NCBI GenBank assembly: GCA_964534125.1
Contig: CAZHOJ010000003.1
Coordinates: 248,001 to 312,000 of the forward strand
Length of the DNA stretch: 64,000 nt
DNA from: 2-02-FULL-55-14 sp964534125
GTDB taxonomy: Bacteria; Bacteroidota; Ignavibacteria; UBA10030
Reading direction: 5' to 3'
Under the pieces are notes generated by a model that was given only the letters and a program-made list of their open reading frames with translations, was not told the DNA's origin and searched no databases. The position numbers and the translations under genes are program-made. Below are positions 25,339-33,876 of this stretch, one piece after another (positions within the stretch are counted from its first letter, which is position 1; each line of letters opens with the position of its first letter).

Positions 25339-26232
25339 ATGAAAAAGCCGATCCTGTCCATCGCCCTGGTGCTCCTGCTCGTCGTCCCCCTTCTGTCGAA
25401 ACCACTGCATGTCGTCGCAACGTATCCGTACATCGGGGACCTTGTGGAACGCATCGGCGGCCGGAACGTGAGGGTGTTCGTGCTCGCACGAGGAGACTAC
25501 AATCCGCACATCATCATCCCGCGCCCCTCATTCATTGCCCAGATCCGCCGCGCCGACCTCATCGTCATCAGCGGGGCACAGCTTGAGATCGGATGGATAC
25601 CCCCTCTCCTCCGGCAAGCGAACAATCCTTCGGTGCAGCCGGGTGAACCGGGATTCCTCGATCTGTCGGGTTTCGTCACGTTGATCGACAAGCCGGAGTC
25701 CGTATCGCGGGAAAAGGGGGATATTCACCCTGACGGCAACCCTCATTATTACCTCGATCCGGGTAACATCCTTCTTCTTGCGGAGGCCATCGCCGGCAGA
25801 CTGACGCAGCTCGACTCGCGGAACAGCTCATTCTATGCCGAACGGCTCCGGGAATTCACCGACATGTGGAGTGGAAAGCTGAGCGAATGGAACGATGCGA
25901 TGAGGCCCCTCGAGGGCACCCGGATTGTCGAATATCACAAGAACTACGATTACTTTGTCCTTCGCTATGGCCTCGTCCTGGCCGGCACCGTAGAGGTTCT
26001 GCCCGGCATCCCCCCGACCTCGAAGCACATCGAGCAGCTGGAGGCCATCCTGGCGACCGACCCGGCACGAATCGTCCTCCAGGACGTGTACAATCCCGAT
26101 GATGCTTCGCGCCACCTGTGCGGGAAGCTGAACATGAAACTTGTCGTGCTGCCTCACGACATCGGGGCGGTGGACGAGGTGAACACCATCGTATCCCTGT
26201 TCGACGAAATGGTCAGGAGGATCACACAATGA
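25339..26232 (+). CDS. ZnuA-like metal-binding periplasmic protein (copy 2)
   Basis: 297 residues, the same length as copy 1 and nearly the same in most blocks (PLHVVATYPYIGDLVERIGG, NPHIIIPRPSFIAQIRRADL, EKGDIHPDGNPHYYLDP). The start at 25339 has GGAGG eight bases upstream. Same metal ligands as copy 1, except that the residue near the fourth site reads EYHKNYDYF. Tandem duplication of a binding protein with one permease suggests two metal affinities or substrates sharing one importer. It overlaps the permease gene by four bases. Confidence 0.92.
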   Translation: MKKPILSIALVLLLVVPLLSKPLHVVATYPYIGDLVERIGGRNVRVFVLARGDYNPHIIIPRPSFIAQIRRADLIVISGAQLEIGWIPPLLRQANNPSVQPGEPGFLDLSGFVTLIDKPESVSREKGDIHPDGNPHYYLDPGNILLLAEAIAGRLTQLDSRNSSFYAERLREFTDMWSGKLSEWNDAMRPLEGTRIVEYHKNYDYFVLRYGLVLAGTVEVLPGIPPTSKHIEQLEAILATDPARIVLQDVYNPDDASRHLCGKLNMKLVVLPHDIGAVDEVNTIVSLFDEMVRRITQ

Positions 26233-26984
26233 CGGATATCTTGCTCTCGGCGTTCGTTCTTTCCATCGTCCTGCTCGGCATCCATTCCTACTTCGGCCTG
26301 GAGATCATCAAGCGGGGGATCATCTTCACGGACCTTGCCATCGGACAGATGGCCGCGCTGGGAGCTGCCGTTTCCATCCTGTTCTTTGACGGAGAGTGGC
26401 TCGAACTCCTTTCCCTCTCCTTTGCACTGCTCGCAGGGGGCGTCGTCGCTGTTGCCGCTCATCGGACAGACACGCACGAGGCCTTCATCGGGCTCCTGTA
26501 TGCCTTCGGGCTGTCGGCGGTCTACATCATCCTGTCGCAGTCATACCACGGCATGGAAGCCTTCCAGAAGCTGATGGCCTCCGACATCCTATTCACACCC
26601 TACGAGGAGATCCTTTGGACCGCTGTTGTGTACGCATTCCTCGGGCTCGTCATCTACTTCGTGTACCGGCGTGTCACGGGTTTCCTGAAGGAGGCTGTAT
26701 TCTTCATCACCTTCGCCATCACGGTCACGCTGGCGGTCCGCCTGGCGGGTGTGCTGGTGGTGTTCGCGTTGCTCGTCGCTCCTGCCCTCATCGCAACGAA
26801 GATCAGGAAAGGGAACCGCCTGCTCAACGCATGGATCATCGGCACGCTGGTCAACGTCCTGGCGATTTTCATTTCCTACACCTTCGATTTCCCCACCGGA
26901 TACACGCTCGTTGCACTTCATGCCGCACTGGCACTTCTCTTCACGATGATCGCCGATTCGCCGCAGATGAAACAATCCGGGTAG
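26229..26984 (+). CDS. ZnuB-like metal ABC transporter permease
   Basis: 251 residues, starting at 26229 and coupled to the binding protein (ATGA). Seven to eight membrane segments with ABC-3 family features: GLEIIKRGIIFTDLAIGQMAALGAA near the N-terminus, DILFTPYEEI, and FAITVTLAVRLAGVLVVFALLVAPALIA, the cytoplasmic coupling region. ABC-3 permeases import Zn or Mn with a ZnuA-type partner and a ZnuC-type ATPase. No ATPase gene is present before or after it in this window, so the importer must use one encoded elsewhere. Confidence 0.9.
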   Translation: MTDILLSAFVLSIVLLGIHSYFGLEIIKRGIIFTDLAIGQMAALGAAVSILFFDGEWLELLSLSFALLAGGVVAVAAHRTDTHEAFIGLLYAFGLSAVYIILSQSYHGMEAFQKLMASDILFTPYEEILWTAVVYAFLGLVIYFVYRRVTGFLKEAVFFITFAITVTLAVRLAGVLVVFALLVAPALIATKIRKGNRLLNAWIIGTLVNVLAIFISYTFDFPTGYTLVALHAALALLFTMIADSPQMKQSG

Positions 26985-27041
26985 GCCTGCAGTTCATCCT
27001 CTGGAATGGTACATTGCAGGGAATATTGGCAAGGATGACCT

Positions 27042-28070
27042 ATGGCAACCGGCTCTCAGACGATCCTCATAACCGGTGCGAACGGTGAGATCGGGCACGC
27101 ACTGATCGATCACCTCGCGGACCAGGACGGGACGCGCATCGTGGCGATGGACCTCGACCCGATCGACGAGCGGCTGCGGCCCAAATGCTCCCAGGTGTTC
27201 GTTGGCGACATCCTGAACACAGCCCTCCTTGAGAACATGTCGACGGGGTCGGACTTCGATGTGATCTATCACCTCGCCGCACTTCTCTCGACCCGCGCAG
27301 AGCGACAGCCTACCCTCGCCCACCATGTGAACGTTGACGGGACGCTGAATATCCTCGAGATGGCCGTCACTCAATCCCGCCTGCAGGGGCGCGAGATCAA
27401 GGTGGTCTATCCGAGCACGATCGCCGTGTATGGCCTGCCCGATCAGGAGTCCAAAGAACGGGCCGGGGCAGTCCGCGAGGACGAATGGTGCATGCCGCGG
27501 ACGATCTACGGGCTCAATAAGCTCTACGCCGAACATCTTGGGCTGTATTATTCACGCTACTACCGCCAGCTCGACGCCGAGCAGGTGCAGGGCCGGGTCG
27601 ATTTCCGGGGACTTCGCTTCCCCGGTCTGATCAGCTCGAACACTGTCCCCTCGGGCGGCACGAGCGACTACCTTCCAGAGATGCTCCACGCCGCCGCACA
27701 GGGAAAGCCGTATGCCTCCTTCGTGCGCGAGGATTCCCGCATCCCTTTCATGACGATGCCCGATGCGGTCCGTGCTCTCCTGGGCCTCGCTGCCGCTGAC
27801 CGGGAGAAGCTCACCCGGCAGGTCTACAACGTTCGGGCCTTCAATCCGTCCGCAACGGAGTTCCGCGACCGCGTCCTGAAGGCCTTTCCGGGGGCCGACA
27901 TCTCCTTCAAGCCTGACCTCAAACGGCAACGGATCGTTGACAGCTGGCCGGCGGATGTCGATGCAAGCGCTGCAGCGCGAGACTGGAACTGGAAGCCGGA
28001 GCATTCCTTCGACCATGCCTTTGCGGATTACCTCGTCCCCTCCGTGAGGAAGCGCTACGGGGCAGCATAA
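27042..28070 (+). CDS. NAD-dependent SDR, L-threonine 3-dehydrogenase-like
   Basis: 342 residues of the extended short-chain dehydrogenase family. The NAD motif is TGANGEIG (about 11-18), the catalytic pair is YPSTIAVYG with YGLNKLYAEHL (Tyr-x3-Lys), and the substrate region FRGLRFPGLIS...GGTSDYLPEMLHAAAQG, followed by MPDAVRALL, closely follows the bacterial epimerase-like threonine dehydrogenases, which oxidise L-threonine to 2-amino-3-ketobutyrate. A sugar-nucleotide epimerase is the alternative. AAGGATG precedes the ATG. It lies 57 bases after the permease gene and five bases before a methyltransferase. Confidence 0.8.
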   Translation: MATGSQTILITGANGEIGHALIDHLADQDGTRIVAMDLDPIDERLRPKCSQVFVGDILNTALLENMSTGSDFDVIYHLAALLSTRAERQPTLAHHVNVDGTLNILEMAVTQSRLQGREIKVVYPSTIAVYGLPDQESKERAGAVREDEWCMPRTIYGLNKLYAEHLGLYYSRYYRQLDAEQVQGRVDFRGLRFPGLISSNTVPSGGTSDYLPEMLHAAAQGKPYASFVREDSRIPFMTMPDAVRALLGLAAADREKLTRQVYNVRAFNPSATEFRDRVLKAFPGADISFKPDLKRQRIVDSWPADVDASAAARDWNWKPEHSFDHAFADYLVPSVRKRYGAA

Positions 28071-28074
28071 CGCC

Positions 28075-28689
28075 ATGGACGTCGATCAGATCATAAGGAG
28101 TGTTCCCGCGTCGGGAACGGATGTGCAGCTTCGGGAGCGCGGTTACGACCTTCTGGAGGAGTACCTGCGCATCATCCAGGCCGCGGGATTCGACCCCATG
28201 CTTCCGGTGCTCGAACTGGCCAGCGGCCCGGGACGGGCTGCTGCACTCCTGAGCCGCCTCGGCTATCGCATCATTACGGGGGACATCACTCTGGAGAAGG
28301 AGGCCGATATGCGCCATCGGATGACGCCGGCCTTCGAACACCTCCTCACAGCGTGCCGCCTTGACATGCTACACCTTCCCTTCCGCGACAATGTTGTCCA
28401 CTCCATTCTGTGCGTGAACACCATCCATGAGCTCCATGACCCGCGGCGATGCGTCGACGAGCTGGTCCGCATCCATCAACCCGATGGAACGCTCGTCCTG
28501 AGCGATTTCAACGAGGAGGGATTCGACCTGATGCAGGCGATCCACCTGGAGGTCCATGGAAAGGACCACTACCGCGGTGCGGTCGATCTGTCAGAGCTCC
28601 TCCCCCATCTCCGGACACGATACGACCGGATAGCGACGATCGACACACCGCTCAATCGTAGCTACATTCTCAGGCGAAAAAGGGCCTGA
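28075..28689 (+). CDS. Class I SAM-dependent methyltransferase
   Basis: 204 residues. Motif I is VLELASGPGRAAALL (about 43-57), followed by the acidic strand GDITLEK, the CRLDMLHLPFRDNVV motif and HSILCVNTIHEL, then VDELVRIHQPDGTLVLSDF. This is the ubiquinone/menaquinone-methyltransferase-like fold. Substrate unknown. It begins five bases after the dehydrogenase gene stop, so the two are probably co-transcribed. Confidence 0.85.
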   Translation: MDVDQIIRSVPASGTDVQLRERGYDLLEEYLRIIQAAGFDPMLPVLELASGPGRAAALLSRLGYRIITGDITLEKEADMRHRMTPAFEHLLTACRLDMLHLPFRDNVVHSILCVNTIHELHDPRRCVDELVRIHQPDGTLVLSDFNEEGFDLMQAIHLEVHGKDHYRGAVDLSELLPHLRTRYDRIATIDTPLNRSYILRRKRA

Positions 28690-28788
28690 GCCCTTCCCGA
28701 TACGCTCCACTTCTCTCCACATTCCACACCGTCATCGTGAGGTTTGCCGTCCGGATTGCACATCCAGCGATCTGTCGTGTTCTCAGGG

Positions 28789-28818
28789 TTGCGATTGGCC
28801 GCTCAAGTCGTATCTTAT
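28789..28818 (+). promoter_or_regulatory. Candidate FCB-type promoter
   Basis: TTG (28789-28791), a 19-base spacer and TATCTTAT (28811-28818) resemble the -33 TTG/-7 TAnnTTTG pattern of Bacteroidota promoters and lie 57 bases before the small basic gene. Confidence 0.45.
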
Positions 28819-28874
28819 AAGAGTTGGCGTTTCACGTTACACCCCATTTCTTCCACCTCACAAGGGAGGCCACT

Positions 28875-29120
28875 ATGAAAGTATCCGTCAAGCTCACGAA
28901 GGCAGAGAAGAAGAAACTCGCCAGACTGAAGCGGGATATGAAGAATACGCAGGGGAAGTTGCTGCGCACATACGACTCTATGGAACGGGCATGGAAGAAA
29001 GGGAGGAAGATCTCGTCCAGCGTCTCGAAGGATGTACAGGACACCGTAAAGCGTGCCAGGAAGGCGACGAACGAAGCGGCCACGTACTTCGGCAAGCTGA
29101 AGCGCAAGTACCGCTCGTAG
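28875..29120 (+). CDS. Small Lys/Arg-rich basic protein
   Basis: 81 residues, starting at 28875 with GGGAGG six bases upstream. It is strongly basic and helical (KAEKKKLARLKRDMKN, WKKGRKISSSVSKDVQ, KRARKATNEAATYFGKLKRKYRS) with no signal or membrane segment. I recognise no family; it could bind nucleic acid, by analogy with other small basic bacterial proteins. It has its own candidate promoter and a strong terminator, so it is probably a well-expressed single gene. Confidence 0.75.
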   Translation: MKVSVKLTKAEKKKLARLKRDMKNTQGKLLRTYDSMERAWKKGRKISSSVSKDVQDTVKRARKATNEAATYFGKLKRKYRS

Positions 29121-29150
29121 CCCCCGGTCACATCCTTCCCGATCACACAA

Positions 29151-29183
29151 AAGCCCGGTCCTCACGCGACCGGGCTTCGTTTT
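29151..29183 (+). terminator. Rho-independent terminator after the small basic gene
   Basis: AAGCCCGGTC (29151-29160) pairs with GACCGGGCTT (29168-29177), followed by CGTTTT. Confidence 0.88.
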
Positions 29184-29236
29184 GATGACCATCATCTAAT
29201 GCGGGTGCCTGCTTCACGCAGGTCCACATGCGGCGA

Positions 29237-30322
29237 CTATCCGTGACGGATGGAAAGGATGTCGCCATCGTTCACAAGATATTCTTTTCCTTCCAGGCGC
29301 CAGTGCCCGGCTTCCTTCGCTTTGGCGAACGACCCTTCTGACGCTACGAAATGATCGTAGTGCACGACCTCCGCGCGGATGAACTTCTGCTCGAAATCAG
29401 AATGGATCGTGCCGGCCGCCTCCTGCGCGTTCATCCCCCGGCGGATCGTCCAGGCCCGGCATTCGTCCTCCCCGACGGTGAAGAACGACTGCAGCCCCAG
29501 CAGGGCGTATGATTCCCGTATCAGCGTGTCCAGGGCGGAACTTTTGATCCCGTATTCCGCCATGAATGTCGCCGCCTCATCTTCGTTGAGCTCCGACATT
29601 TCCTGCTCGATCTTGCCGAAGAAGCTTATCACGCGGGTGTTCGTTCCGCTGATTGTTGAAGCAAGGGATGTCACGAGAGCGTCGGCCTTCTCAAGGTCCT
29701 CCTCCCCGCAATTCAATGCGATGAGCATCGGCTTGATCGTCAGCAGCTGGTATGTCCTGAGCATCCTGACCTCTTCAGGCTGCAGGTCGGCATCGCGAAG
29801 GAGCCGGCCCTCATCCAGATGCTTCTGGCAGGATTCGAGCAGCGATAGCTCGCGCTTCAAGGCATCGTCCGGGAGCTTCGCCAGCTGTTTCCGTGCCCGT
29901 TCGATGCGCCCCTCGAGAAGGGCCATGTCCGCAAGGATGAATTCGGTGTCGAGCGTCCGTATGTCGCGCATAGCATCGATCGACCCATCCACATGAGCAA
30001 CGCTCTCATCCCTGAACCCCCGCACCACGTGCACAAGCGCATCGTTGTTCTTCACATTCCCGAAGAAATTGGTGGTGAACTGCGCCGTTCCGGATTCCCC
30101 CTTCTTCAATCCCACCACGTCGACGAACTCGATGGCGGCATGAGTGGTCTTCCTGGGAGAGAAGAGCTCCACGAGCCGGTCCAGGCGCGTGTCGGGGACT
30201 TTGACCATCGCCTGGTGCGCTTCCGCCTTCACCAACGCGGCAGGGTCGAGGTGCGTTCGCGTGATCGTCTGGTAGAGGGTCGATTTGCCGGAGAACGGGA
30301 GTCCAACGATGCCTATCTGCAT
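29237..30322 (-). CDS. ychF: Redox-regulated ATPase YchF
   Basis: 361 residues with the Obg-family P-loop GLPFSGKST (about 6-14), G3 DVVGL, a nucleotide-base region LNCGEED in place of the NKxD of GTPases (YchF prefers ATP), the coiled-coil insert, and the C-terminal TGS-like domain (YALLGLQSFFTVGEDECRAWTIRRGMNAQEAAGTIHSDFE). YchF associates with the ribosome and takes part in translation and stress responses. It is leftward and divergent from the nuclease gene. Confidence 0.95.
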   Translation of the reverse strand: MQIGIVGLPFSGKSTLYQTITRTHLDPAALVKAEAHQAMVKVPDTRLDRLVELFSPRKTTHAAIEFVDVVGLKKGESGTAQFTTNFFGNVKNNDALVHVVRGFRDESVAHVDGSIDAMRDIRTLDTEFILADMALLEGRIERARKQLAKLPDDALKRELSLLESCQKHLDEGRLLRDADLQPEEVRMLRTYQLLTIKPMLIALNCGEEDLEKADALVTSLASTISGTNTRVISFFGKIEQEMSELNEDEAATFMAEYGIKSSALDTLIRESYALLGLQSFFTVGEDECRAWTIRRGMNAQEAAGTIHSDFEQKFIRAEVVHYDHFVASEGSFAKAKEAGHWRLEGKEYLVNDGDILSIRHG

Positions 30323-30360
30323 ATCATGCTTTCTCTGTCATATGATGTGAATATGCTCTC

Positions 30361-30396
30361 GCAACGTTCGCAACGAAGGCAACGACCGCAACGAAA
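30361..30396. repeat. Four-copy 9-bp tandem repeat (GCAACGnnn)
   Basis: Four consecutive 9-mers begin with GCAACG at 30361, 30370, 30379 and 30388. They lie between the divergent ychF and nuclease genes. Related GCAACG phrases occur inside the MITE-like elements at 54176 and 56723. Confidence 0.6.
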
Positions 30397-30581
30397 GACA
30401 AAACGAGCATCTTGAAGAACATTGCTCCATGGCCCTTTCGTGAACAGCACTTTTGTATGATACATCGGACGCTCGGCAAGTTCAATTGCTCAGGCACTGC
30501 CGATCGATCCGGATACCCGTCATTCCCAAACTCCGGAATTCTCCTTCCTTCTTTCATCAAAAAACCGTATCACACTGCGTC

Positions 30582-31976
30582 ATGAGAATCCAATTCCTCG
30601 GGGCGGCCAGGACGGTCACGGGCTCCATGCACCTGATCAGCGTGAACGGCAAGCAGGTCCTGCTCGACTGCGGGATGTTCCAGGGCAGCAGGAAGCACAC
30701 CTATGAGCGGAACCACGAATTTCCGTTCGATCCGGCCACCATCGATGCTGTGGTCCTTTCCCATGCCCACATCGACCACGCCGGGAACCTCCCGAACCTC
30801 GTCAAGCAGGGTTTTTCCGGCCCCATCTGCTGCACTCCCGCCACTGCCGACCTGTGCCGACTGATGCTGGCGGACAGCGCACGCATCCAGGAACGGGATG
30901 CAGAGTTCGTGAGCAAGCGCCACGCACGGAAGAAGAAGCCGCCGGTCGAGCCGCTCTACACCACCGAAGATGTGCAGCCCACGCTCGATCTGCTGACGGA
31001 GGTCCCGTACGAAAAGCCGTTCGCTGTCGTCGACGGGGTCGACGGGGCGTTCTTCGATGCCGGTCACATCCTCGGATCTGCTTCTGTGCGTCTGTCGTTG
31101 CAAGAGAACGGAAAAGAGATGGTCCTTGGATTCTCCGGAGATGTCGGACGTCCTGTCACACCGATCCTCCGGCCCCCACAGCACATGGGCGAGCTCGACG
31201 CGCTTATCTGCGAGAGCACCTATGGCGGCCGAGTGCATGACGGGCTGAACACGATGACCGACCGTTTCCTGGATGTCATCACGCGAACCGCTGACCGCGG
31301 CGGCAAGGTCATCATCCCGTCGTTCAGCGTCGGGCGGACGCAGGATATCGTCTTCAAGCTGAACAACCTGACGAACGAGGGAAAGCTGCCGGACATTCCG
31401 GTCTTCGTGGACAGCCCCCTTTCCACCAACGCCACCGAGGTCTTTCGCAGACACCCCGAGTGCTTCGACGAGAAGACCCGTGAGATCATGAAGACAGACG
31501 ACGACGTGTTCGGATTCGACCGGCTCACCTACACCCGGGACGTGGGAGAGTCGAAAGCGTTGAACGACCGGAAGGGGCCGTTCATCGTCATCTCTGCCTC
31601 GGGCATGTGCGAAGCGGGGCGCATTGTCCATCACCTCCGGAATTCCATCGAAGACCCGAAGAACACGGTGATGATCGTCGGGTACCAAGCGGAGAATACG
31701 CTGGGGAGGAAGATCGTGGAGCGGCACCCGGAGGTGCCCATCTTCGGGGAGGCGATGAAGCTGAACGCCGAGGTCGCCGTGATGAACTCGTTCAGTGCAC
31801 ACGCCGATCGGAACGAACTCCTCGCCTGGGTCGACCGGTTCCCCGCCGGGAGGCTGCGGAAGATATTCCTTGTGCATGGCGATCAGGACCAGTCGGATAA
31901 ATTCGCCGGGACACTGACACAGCGCGGATTCCGGGAGGTCCATGTTCCCGAGCGCCTCGAAACAGCCGAGATCTGA
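30582..31976 (+). CDS. Beta-CASP metallo-beta-lactamase ribonuclease
   Basis: 464 residues. Metallo-beta-lactamase motif HAHIDHAG (61-68), the later metal histidine in FFDAGHILGSA, the D in GFSGDVG, and the beta-CASP motifs: ESTYGG, IPSFSVGRTQD, VFVDSPLSTNATEV, ISASGMCEAGRIVHHL, and the C-terminal SFSAHADRNELL/VHGD pair. This is the bacterial RNA-processing exonuclease group of KH-less CPSF-like enzymes. The ATG at 30582 has no ribosome site, and an upstream in-frame extension is unlikely. Confidence 0.92.
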   Translation: MRIQFLGAARTVTGSMHLISVNGKQVLLDCGMFQGSRKHTYERNHEFPFDPATIDAVVLSHAHIDHAGNLPNLVKQGFSGPICCTPATADLCRLMLADSARIQERDAEFVSKRHARKKKPPVEPLYTTEDVQPTLDLLTEVPYEKPFAVVDGVDGAFFDAGHILGSASVRLSLQENGKEMVLGFSGDVGRPVTPILRPPQHMGELDALICESTYGGRVHDGLNTMTDRFLDVITRTADRGGKVIIPSFSVGRTQDIVFKLNNLTNEGKLPDIPVFVDSPLSTNATEVFRRHPECFDEKTREIMKTDDDVFGFDRLTYTRDVGESKALNDRKGPFIVISASGMCEAGRIVHHLRNSIEDPKNTVMIVGYQAENTLGRKIVERHPEVPIFGEAMKLNAEVAVMNSFSAHADRNELLAWVDRFPAGRLRKIFLVHGDQDQSDKFAGTLTQRGFREVHVPERLETAEI

Positions 31977-32081
31977 ACATTGTCATACCCTCAGGTGGCG
32001 CGAAATTCATACGGAATTACTATCTTTGGGAACCTCATTCACGCTTCACAGCTGCACACCATCACTACACAGGAGGCATCC

Positions 32082-33752
32082 ATGAACCGAACGTTACTGC
32101 TTGTCGCGGCAACGGTCCTTTTCGTCGTCGCCGGCACCGCCCAGACGTGGGAACTGACATGGAAACTGGACAATGTGCCGTTCTCACAGAAGACCGACGA
32201 AATGGCCATGGTCAAGGCAGGATTCGACACAGACAATGACGGGTGGGGAGAATTCCTTTGTTCCTGGACGGACGAAGACACGAATGCCGTCCTTCTCTAT
32301 GAGGCCACTGCGGACAACACGTACGAGCTCAAGTGGTGGTTCGTCTATCCAGTCTCTGGCGCATCCTTCGCTTCGTTCGCAGTCGGCGACGTGAACTCCA
32401 ACGGAAAGGTTGACATCGTCGTCGCATTCCCGTCGTATGTCGACACGGACGTTAATCCCCCCCGGTTCTGGACATTCGAATGGAACGGCGTACAGGGAGA
32501 GAATGTGTATGGCACGTGGAACGCCGGATCCAATGCGTTCGAGCCAAACGACCACTGGAACCTGGGCGTTGCGGACAGCTATGAATTCCGGCCGTACAGC
32601 ATACTTATCGACGATATCGATAAAGATTCACAGAACGAACTCATCGTCGGTGTGCGTCAGGCAACGCCCTCCTCAACCCGGGAGATCTATGTAGCATCCT
32701 TCGCTGGAGATTGGGGAGGATTTATGACGTGGGAGGTCGAGTATCGCTTCTCCGGAACATTCGGAGGTTCGCTGTACAGCACGACCATCGGAGACCTTGA
32801 TAATGATGGGAACAAGGAACTTCACGCCTTCATCTGGAACCTGTGGTCGCTGAAGGTCATCGAATGCACCGGCAACAAGCAGTATACCGAGTCCGCATTC
32901 ATCGATGCGTTGTATACGGCCGATGGCACAGACTACGGAGCAGTGGACGGCGTCGTGACGCTCGACGTGAATGGCGACAACTCGAACGAGATGTACATCG
33001 CCGGAAGCGAGGACCCTAACAAGCTGTTCGTCCTCTCCGGGATCACGGACGTCAGCCTGCTCACAGGAACTGATGTGAAAGAGTTCTACACGATCCCGCC
33101 AGTCGTCAATGGCGGGTTCCGATCGATGCAGGCCGCGGACCAGGACGGGGACGGAAAGATCGAACTGGTCATCGCGGGCGAAGCGGAAGGACGCATCCAT
33201 TCTCTTGAGTACAAAGGGACGGGCGACCCTGCGGATTCCGCCAATTGGGAATATTCTTTGCTCTTTGATATTGCCACGGAGACTGACTCGGCCGTGACGC
33301 CCAGGTTCTTCTATGGATATCCCGCAGGAGATATGGACAAGGACGGAAAGGCCGAATATGCATTCGTCAACTACAGCCCCGACTATGCTTCCTATCCGGG
33401 TGATGCACCCCTTCGCATCATCGAGATGAGCTCTGTGACGGATGTGCGGGACGATGGAGCCGGCATTCCGGAAGGATTCGAGCTCGGACAGAACTTCCCG
33501 AATCCTTTCAATCCGACGACGTCGTTCACATACCGTGTTCCGCTCCACAGCCGTGTGCAGGTGCGTGTCTTCACTATCACGGGCGAGCTCGTGGCAATGC
33601 TCGTGAACGGCGAGAAGGAACCCGGTGCTTACACGGCGACCTGGGAGCCGAACCTCCCGAGCGGCACGTATCTTTACCAGATCGTGGCCGAGCCGCTCGA
33701 CGGAAGCGGCCAGCGCTTCTCTGAGTCGAAGAAGATGATCCTGCTCCGATAA
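32082..33752 (+). CDS. Secreted FG-GAP/VCBS-repeat protein with T9SS sorting domain
   Basis: 556 residues, start at 32082 with AGGAGG five bases upstream and a signal peptide (RTLLLVAATVLFVVAGTAQ). Several calcium-loop repeats of the VCBS/FG-GAP type follow, with DTDNDGWGEF, DVNSNGKVDIV, DIDKDSQNELIV, DLDNDGNKEL, DQDGDGKIELV and DMDKDGKAEYA, making a likely seven-bladed beta-propeller. The last 80 residues are a type IX secretion C-terminal domain (FELGQNFPNPFNPTTSF, then KKMILLR). The protein would be secreted or attached to the cell surface. Function unknown. TATCTTTG at 32021-32028 may be its -7 element. Confidence 0.9.
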   Translation: MNRTLLLVAATVLFVVAGTAQTWELTWKLDNVPFSQKTDEMAMVKAGFDTDNDGWGEFLCSWTDEDTNAVLLYEATADNTYELKWWFVYPVSGASFASFAVGDVNSNGKVDIVVAFPSYVDTDVNPPRFWTFEWNGVQGENVYGTWNAGSNAFEPNDHWNLGVADSYEFRPYSILIDDIDKDSQNELIVGVRQATPSSTREIYVASFAGDWGGFMTWEVEYRFSGTFGGSLYSTTIGDLDNDGNKELHAFIWNLWSLKVIECTGNKQYTESAFIDALYTADGTDYGAVDGVVTLDVNGDNSNEMYIAGSEDPNKLFVLSGITDVSLLTGTDVKEFYTIPPVVNGGFRSMQAADQDGDGKIELVIAGEAEGRIHSLEYKGTGDPADSANWEYSLLFDIATETDSAVTPRFFYGYPAGDMDKDGKAEYAFVNYSPDYASYPGDAPLRIIEMSSVTDVRDDGAGIPEGFELGQNFPNPFNPTTSFTYRVPLHSRVQVRVFTITGELVAMLVNGEKEPGAYTATWEPNLPSGTYLYQIVAEPLDGSGQRFSESKKMILLR

Positions 33753-33786
33753 ATACCGTGCGCACGCACCTCGTGCGCGATCCTAT

Positions 33787-33833
33787 GAAGGCCTCCTCCC
33801 CAGCGTACCGTCTGGCAGGAGGCCTTCGCTTTG
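33787..33833 (+). terminator. Rho-independent terminator after the FG-GAP gene
   Basis: GAAGGCCTCCT (33787-33797) pairs with AGGAGGCCTTC (33817-33827), followed by GCTTTG; the T tract is short. Confidence 0.65.
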
Positions 33834-33876
33834 CATCCCATGGCAGCATGGTTCCATTGTATCCGGAGTGACCCTC

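Noticed and set aside
30570..31943. 457-residue open frame on the minus strand
   Set aside because: Antisense to the beta-CASP nuclease, which has all family motifs.
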